Part shown: positions 57,921 to 64,000 of the stretch, in pieces
Numbering within the stretch: position 1 is the stretch's first letter
Layout: every line of letters begins with the position of its first letter
NCBI RefSeq assembly: GCF_029407905.1
Contig: NC_073628.1
Location: 85,432,501 to 85,496,500, forward strand
Origin: Bubalus kerabau
Taxonomy: Eukaryota > Chordata > Mammalia > Artiodactyla > Bovidae
Length of the DNA stretch: 64,000 nucleotides
Direction: 5' to 3'
Translations under genes and position numbers: made by a program
Notes under the pieces: generated by a model
What the model saw: the letters and a program-made list of their open reading frames with translations, nothing else
The model's database searches: none
Told to the model about the DNA's origin: nothing

Positions 57921-58212
57921 CTATGTAAATGTGGTATATTATCAAAATCATCACTCACATCCCTGAAGGAGCTTTTAAAAAAACGAAAGGTCAGTTAATC
58001 TAGAGATGGAATTGGGTTTTTCTGTTTTTGGCTGAAGCATTCAGAAGTTGGTATAGTTACTTGTAGATGAATGTCACCTATAATGTCTTTTGGATAATGA
58101 ATCTGTTATTATTCATTCTAGAGGAATTGCAACCTGTTAATACTTATGTCATACCTGTTAAGGAGCTTTGTTATCAGATACATTCTGGTTCAGGTTCTGG
58201 TTTTGCCATTTA

Positions 58213-58433
58213 CTGGAATTTTCCCTGATGCTCAGTAGGAAAGAATCTGCCTGTAATGCGGGAGATGTGGGTTTGATCCCTGGGTCAGGAAGATCCCCGG
58301 GTAAAGAAAATGGCAACCCATTCCAATATTCCTGCTTGGAAAATCCCAGGGACAGAGGAGCCTGGCAGTCCATAAATTCGCAGAGTTGGAGACAACTTAT
58401 TGACTAAACAACAACAACAAAAATGCCATTTAT
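58213..58433 (+). repeat. Bov-tA SINE with TSD
   Basis: Full Bov-tA with a (CAA)n tail. TGCCATTTA at 58204-58212 and 58434-58442. Confidence 0.92.
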
Positions 58434-58442
58434 TAATTGTAT

Positions 58443-58620
58443 GAACCTGAAAAATTACTTGCTAAACCCAGTTTCTTCTTTGATAAATGGGGTTAATAGT
58501 AATAATAATAACAATAACAACAGTACCTACCTTATGAGGTTGCTGAAAGAAATAAATGAGAAAACCTATGATAAAGTATCCAGCATCAGGTGCAATGCCT
58601 AAGATATTATTTGTGATTGA
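58443..58620 (+). repeat. MIR relic
   Basis: 'cccagtttcttctttgataa', 'cagtacctaccttatgaggt' match MIR; a (AAT/AAC)n tract sits inside at 58498-58522. Confidence 0.7.
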
Positions 58621-58643
58621 TAAGTAAATAGTAAGAGTGATAG

Positions 58644-59217
58644 ATGGTACCACCCTTATGGCAGAAAGCGAAGAGGAACTAAAGAGCTTCTTGATGAAGG
58701 TGAAAACTCAACATTCAAAAAACGAAGATCATGGCATCTGGTCCCATCACTTCATGGCAAATAGATGGGGAAACAGTGCTAACAGTGACAGACTTTATCT
58801 TCTTGGGCTCCAAAACCACTGCAGATGGTGACCGCAGCCATGAAACTAAAAGATGCTTGCTCCTTGGAAGAAAAGCTATGACAAACCTAGATGGCCCATT
58901 AAAAAGCAGAGACATCACTTTGCCAACAAAGGTCTGTATAGTCAAAACTATGGTTTTTCCAGTAGTCATGTACAGATATGGGAGTTGGACCATAAAGAAA
59001 GCTGAACGCCGAAGAATTGATGCTTTTGAACTGTGGTGTTGGAGAAGACGGAGAAGGGGACGACAGAGGATGAGATGGTTGGCTGGCATGATCAACTCAA
59101 TGGACATGAGTTTGAGCAAGCTCTGGGAGATGGTGAAAGACAGGGAGGCCTGGTGTGCTGCAGTCCATGGGGTCGCAAAGCATCGGACACACTGAGAGAC
59201 TGAACAACAACAAAATG
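58644..59217 (+). mobile_element. BovB 3' fragment, 5'-truncated, with TSD
   Basis: Starts within the RT active-site box (GTTLMAESEEEL) and runs to the 3' tail with (AAC)n. Two internal deletions (near 58705 and 59050) relative to the other copies. GTGATAG at 58637-58643 and 59218-59224 is the target-site duplication. Confidence 0.92.
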
Positions 59218-59239
59218 GTGATAGTAAGTATAGAGGATG

Positions 59240-59670
59240 ATGATATTTAACACTTCTAGGGTACTTGCCATGTCAGGAACAATGCCAAGGGTTTCAGCGT
59301 GCATTATCTTATATAATCTCACAAAATCTCCTGAGGTCTCTGTGAAAGTGTTAGTCACTCAGTTGTGTCTGACTCTTTGCGACCCCATGAACTGTAGCCT
59401 GCCAGGCTCCTCTGCCCATGGAATTCTCCAGGCAAGAATACTAGAATGGGCTGCCGTTCCCTTCTCCCCAGGATCTTCCCGACCCAGGGAATCCAGCTCG
59501 CCATCTCCCGCATTGTAGGCAGATTGTTTACTGTCTGAGCCACCAGGGAAGCCCATGAGGCCCATGAGGTAGGTATTCTTATTATTCCCATTTTATAGAT
59601 AAGGGAACTAAAATTTAGATAAGTTTTAACTTGCCCTAGACATCCAGCTAATGCTATTATTCCTGAAGTC
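59240..59670 (-). repeat. MIR relic split by a Bov-tA
   Basis: Antisense MIR on both sides: 'aacaatgccaagggtttcag' / 'cattatcttatataatctca' before, 'ggtaggtattcttattattc' / 'gccctagacatccagctaat' after. Confidence 0.75.
59346..59556 (-). repeat. Bov-tA SINE inside MIR
   Basis: Reverse Bov-tA with tRNA head ending 'gagccaccagggaagcccat'. Confidence 0.9.
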
Positions 59671-60004
59671 AGACCCTATGAACTTTATTACTAATTAAGC
59701 TTTTCTTTCCTGTTTGAAACTTGTCAGATGTCAACAGTAATTATACATTCTATGATGTAATAAAATCGATGATTATCTGTCTTAGAGATTAGGGAAAATT
59801 GTACAGACAAGAGGGAATATATAAAACCCTTTCTTGTAATGTGTAGCTAGCCCAGTAGTTTAGAGATTTAGGCTGAAAGTTATGTATTTTTTGTCCTTCA
59901 TTATCTTAAAAACTTTTTTTGTGAATAGCATCTGTTAAAATAGTGAAAAAATAATGGTCTATTTATTAATATATGAAATATTATTTGTAATTAACCACAA
60001 ACAA

Positions 60005-60243
60005 CTTGGACTGCATTGAGACTTTGTTTTTATCACAAAGACCCCAAACAGCAGAATGGATGAAAGGGGGAGAGAGAGAAAGAGAGAAGGGAAGAGAGAG
60101 ATACAGATTATTACATTTTCTGTGAATGCTCATTGCTGGTATTTATGAATATATATATTTTTTCTCTGTTGTGCTGTCTTATTTGCTCCACGCTCTTGTA
60201 AGAAAGCTGATGTGAGAGTCAAGGCTGTATGAGAGAACATAAT
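60005..60243 (+). repeat. Diverged direct duplication, copy 1
   Basis: Shares ordered blocks with 62442-62630: 'cttgga.tgcattga', 'agcagaatgga', 'ctgtgaatgctcattgct', 'agctgatg.gagag', 'tgtatgagaga.cataa'. Carries an extra GA-rich tract (60065-60108). Confidence 0.8.
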
Positions 60244-61657
60244 TACATAATTACACAACCTTCTTTCCCATAAATGGTCCCTTAAGCCTTTAGGTCAGCA
60301 ATAGAGATAACTTAGTGGCTGTTCTTCTAAAGAACAAAGAAGTTCTATAGTTTTATTTTTAGAGAAAGCAATCTTTGTGTTTGCATACAACAATGCTTTG
60401 GTAAATGCTGTGTATTTAAGGGAAGAATAGGGTACCTTTGGGGGCTCAGTGAGTATTTTGATGTTAGTCTTAAAACATATTTTCATGCTGTGAATGATAA
60501 CTTGTGATAAACTGATGCTCTGGGTGTCTTAATGGTGGTTCTTTTCATCGCCAGTTTAGTATGACTTATTATGTAATGCTCTTTAATGTTTTGCTTGAAT
60601 TAACGTGAATGTTTTATGAGAATACCAGATTTCAAGGACTTATCAACAGCTTAATTCTTAGTTTAATGTTAAAGCACATCAATTGAGGTCTACATATCAT
60701 CAAGGTAGAACTCCTCCTTTCATTGCCTTAACTTAAAAAGAACATTAGAAAAGCAGTCACGTGGGTGCAGTAGAAAATCAGTTTTGTTGCTGTGAGCAGT
60801 AAATCCTCTCTAAATGTACAACTGGGTTTTGTTTAGGTTCAAGAGACGGCCAGTGAGATCAATCTGGTTGTGTAAGAACATATGGTCTAAGTCAGAAGAA
60901 ACCTGAAATTTGGGGTAACGAGTTTTATCTCTTTGGGAAACCTACTTACAACCATAGACTCTTGGGAATCTTAGAGGTTCCCTGGTCCCTCTTTGCTTGT
61001 GGTGTAATGTTTTCTTCTCTCTGTTCTTAGATGGCAGTTTTCCAGGATCTTGTTGGACATTTCTCCTAGGGAGAAGTATATGACTTTGATTTTCTTGCAC
61101 TTGAAATTGGAGTAATACTTGTTTCTCACTGTCTCTTAGGTTATTTTGTTTATAAAAGACATGTAGCTTGTTACCTTAATTTTACCAGCTGAAGTTCTGT
61201 GTCTGTTAGTTCAGGGGCTGGCCACATCTTTAGAAAAAGGTGCTGTACTGAGATTGAGTAGCTGTTTATCCTAGGACATGTGAGAGGATGGGTGTGTGTG
61301 CCTCCGACTGAGGGTTGTGGAGAGCCTATCTTGGTTGTTCTTTTTTATACTTGGCCATCATCTAGCCCAGGAAAAGGAATGAGATGGCTTCCAGCAGCCA
61401 TTGTAGCTGTTAAAAAAAAATCTGATGAAACTTGTATCACGTGGGTGCTTTTGTGTTTGATGGGACTAGATACATGACTAATTAATCTGTAAAGTGATAG
61501 AAAGTGCCTAGTATGTGCTTGTAACTTTGAGGATTGGGTCGGTGAGGAGGACTGCCGTGCCTACACATAATAGCCTCTAGTGAGACGGTGAGTATAGAGG
61601 TTGTTTGTCCTGGCCTGACCCAGAGCGTCACGTCACCTTTCACGGCAAACCGAAAAG

Positions 61658-61858
61658 AGTCAGTTGCACAGTCGTGTCTGAGTCTTTGAGACCCCATGGA
61701 CTGTAGCTGCCAGGCTCCTCTGTCCATGGAATTGTCCGGGCAAGAATACTGGAGTGGCTTGCCATTTCCTTCTCCAGGGGATCTTCTGACTCAGGGATCA
61801 AACTCGGGTCTCCTGCATTGCAGGCAGACTCTTTCCCCTTTGAGCCACCAGGGAAGCC
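61658..61858 (-). repeat. Bov-tA SINE
   Basis: Reverse Bov-A body and tRNA head ('tttgagccaccagggaagcc'). Confidence 0.9.
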
Positions 61859-61979
61859 TGGATTCTCATGGCAAACTGAGAATCACTTTAATGAGAGATG
61901 TTAAGGAAGTGTTTTAAGCTTCTCAGAGAAGAGATGACATACTGATCTGAAGGTCTTTGGAGCACTTACTTATTAATTA

Positions 61980-62328
61980 AAAAAAAATTTATTTATTTAT
62001 TCATGTGTGGCTGTGCTGGGTCTTTGTTGCTGTGTGCAGGCTTTCTCTAGTTACGGTGGGCAGGGGCTACTCTCTTGTGGTCCTCAGGCTTCTCATTGCA
62101 GCGGCCTGTCTTGTTGCGAAGCACAGGCTGTGGGTGCTCAGACTTCCCTAGTTGCAGCGTGTGGGCTCAGTAGTTGCGGTTCCTGGGCTCTAGGGCACAC
62201 GGGCTCAGTAGTGTGGATCACCGGCTTAGTTGCCCCGTGGCACGTGGGATCCTCTTGGACCAGGGATCAAACCTGTGTCTTCCTCATTGGCAAGCAGACT
62301 CTTAACCACTAGACCACCAGGGAAATCA
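61980..62328 (-). repeat. CHR-type SINE, near full length
   Basis: Antisense, starting with the A-tail complement and running through 'ttgttgctgtgtgcaggctt', 'agttgcggttcctgggctct' to the tRNA head ('taaccactagaccaccaggg'). The most complete CHR copy here. Confidence 0.92.
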
Positions 62329-62441
62329 TGGAGCTGATTTATTACATTCATAATCTTTGTGTGGCAAGGCTTCCCTGTTGGTTCTTTTTAAAATTGAAAT
62401 TTAAAGAGATCCTTTAAAAAACAAAACAATGAAAAACCTTC

Positions 62442-62630
62442 CTTGGATTGCATTGAAATTTGCTTTTAATTTATCAGAAAGACCCAAAATAGCAGAATGG
62501 AAGGGCTTAGGAGAGGATTGATGGCTATATTTCCTGTGAATGCTCATTGCTAGTAAAATTTATTTTTGCTCTGCAGTGCCATCTTATGAGAGAGCTGATG
62601 CGAGAGCCAAAGTTGTATGAGAGAGCATAA
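62442..62630 (+). repeat. Diverged direct duplication, copy 2
   Basis: Second copy of 60005-60243, about 2.4 kb downstream, lacking the GA-rich tract. Confidence 0.8.
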
Positions 62631-63149
62631 ACGCATACCTCCTGCTTTCTCTTAGACTAGGAACTGACAGTTATGTCCAAATAGGTAGTTTATAAGTCTT
62701 ACCTTGCTAAGATTTGGGAAACACATTTTAATACAGTGAAAAATGTGTTGCTTGTTGTTGAAGCTGGTTGATGAATACATGAAGGTGCATCATACTTTAC
62801 TTCTTTGTATGTTTTGATATTTTATTGTACAGAATGTTCAGTTAAGAACACTGTAAATATGTGACAGAAAATCTCACATGGAGTCTTAGGAGCTAGACTT
62901 CTAAATCTTATTAAAAACAAATGAGGAGACTTGAACTTCCGGCAATGCTTACGTATGTATATTTTCAAGAAGGCTGAGTCCAACAAGGGTTACGGCAGAG
63001 GGAATAGTTTCTGATCCACCTGGCACTAACCAGTTTATTCACTATTTAGCAAGATATTTATTTAAAGCCTTCTACTTGTCAGTCATTGCTCTAAGTACTG
63101 AGCAACAGCAGGGGACAAAACTGACAAAAATCCCTGGGTTGTTCTTGAC

Positions 63150-63420
63150 ACATGCCAAGCGCATTACACGTATTTTCACACCTTACCCTCAGAGCCCAGT
63201 GCAATGCTAAATGGTGAGGTACACCTTCAGTGAAAGTGTGTTAAATGAATAACTGTATAGAGTTAAGTGTGGTTTTTATTCCCATTTGACAGTTGAGGTC
63301 ACTAAGACTTAAAGAGGTTACTTGACTAAAGTCACACAGCTGTTAATGATGGAGCTAGATCTTAAACTCAGGTCCTTGTGACCTCAGGTCCATGCTGTGA
63401 ATCCTGACCTTGTACTGCAT
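63150..63420 (-). repeat. MIR relic
   Basis: Antisense MIR: 'ccaagcgcattacacgtatt', 'attcccatttgacagttgag', 'aaagtcacacagctgttaat', 'aaactcaggtccttgtgacc'. Confidence 0.8.
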
Positions 63421-63521
63421 CCAGGATAGAGGATAGGCATCTACAACTGAGCACTTGCATGTCCATAGACGCTTTATCACCCATTATCACTTTTGTACAG
63501 ACGAGCCTTAGTATCTAGGTG

Positions 63522-63717
63522 AGTGTGTTGTTGTTTAAAGTCGTGCCTGACTTTTTTGTGACCCATGGACTGTAACCCTCCAGGCTCCTCTGACCATGGG
63601 GTTTCCCAGGCAAGGATACTGGAGTGGGTTGCTGTTTTTTTTCTCCAACCTATGGATCAAACCTGAGTCTCCTGCATTGGCAGACGGCTTTTTTACCACT
63701 GAGCCACCAGAAAAGCC
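63522..63717 (-). repeat. Bov-tA SINE
   Basis: Reverse Bov-A body and tRNA head ('taccactgagccaccagaa'). Confidence 0.9.
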
Positions 63718-64000
63718 CTTAGGGTGAATATCCTGAGATGCAATTACATTAAATCTCCTATCACTTAAAACATCAGCTATTAGATATTCTTATTGTGGTT
63801 TAAGTTGGTTTATTTTTCTTGTTTTAAATTGTCCTTATCTTTAGTCTTAATCCCTCATATAATGTTTGGTAAAATATTACTCTAGCACTATGCTCTCTTA
63901 GTGGGTCTTCAACAGATGTTTTTTAGAATAAAAACCTGGGAGGGCCTAATAGCTAATTTTCTCAGTCATCTTTGTCCTCAGCTACATATGTATGTGTGTT

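Larger units (their letters stand above)
35062..64000 (+). other. SMYD3: SMYD3 intron 1 (continues beyond the window)
   Basis: No exon homologous to SMYD3 exon 2 (KEKLMRCSQC region in human) is seen in 29 kb, in keeping with the very long introns of this gene. Recognised repeats are listed separately. Stretches over 300 bases where I see no exon or named repeat include 35931-37239, 37346-38240, 43126-44000, 46305-46796, 47231-47792, 48543-49039, 50132-50750, 51091-51827, 52071-52694, 53041-53636, 54529-55104, 56430-57709, 60251-61657, 62636-63149 and 63718-64000. Confidence 0.85.

Noticed and set aside
61980..62328. tRNA-like A/B boxes in CHR and Bov-tA copies
   Set aside because: The tRNA-derived heads are degenerate and embedded in SINE bodies; no intact cloverleaf tRNA gene is present.
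386..63717. Regularly recurring near-identical blocks suggestive of a repeat array
   Set aside because: These are interspersed SINE/LINE copies with individual target-site duplications and irregular spacing, not CRISPR or satellite.

Overview
This is vertebrate nuclear DNA from a ruminant, most likely a bovid. BovB (RTE-type) LINE fragments, Bov-A2 and Bov-tA SINEs and cetartiodactyl CHR-type SINEs make up much of the window, with older L1, MIR and DNA-transposon relics beneath them. I cannot say from sequence alone whether it is cattle, sheep, goat or another bovid. The gene order CNST / TFB2M / SMYD3 matches the block at human 1q44.

Layout. (1) About 1-3970 is inferred to be the first intron of CNST (minus strand). 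(2) About 3640-4820 is a CpG island that looks like a divergent promoter for CNST (leftward) and TFB2M (rightward), with two ETS-type sites in its centre. (3) 4497-21038 is a complete TFB2M gene. Eight coding exons could be placed base by base with GT/AG borders and consistent phases; joined, they give an intact 394-residue protein. A candidate poly(A) signal lies at 21568. The introns are packed with retroelements, including two opposed BovB copies in intron 2. (4) About 21.6-34.65 kb is intergenic and mostly repeats, including a plus-strand BovB abutting a 2.2 kb minus-strand BovB. (5) About 34.65-35.3 kb is a second CpG island with the SMYD3 promoter and SMYD3 coding exon 1 (34898-35061, plus strand). 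(6) From 35062 to the end is SMYD3 intron 1, with no further exon recognised.

Functionally, TFB2M encodes the mitochondrial transcription initiation factor that works with POLRMT and TFAM. SMYD3 is a SET/MYND lysine methyltransferase. CNST (consortin) is a connexin trafficking receptor whose coding exons lie outside this window. The genes share a neighbourhood, not a pathway.

I found no undescribed biological system, no CRISPR array, no bona fide tRNA or rRNA gene and no intact mobile element. The observations most worth checking are the BovB inverted repeats, the nested insertions with readable target-site duplications, CTCF-like motifs (one carried by a SINE), short diverged direct duplications in SMYD3 intron 1, and an unclassified block at 45.3-47.8 kb.
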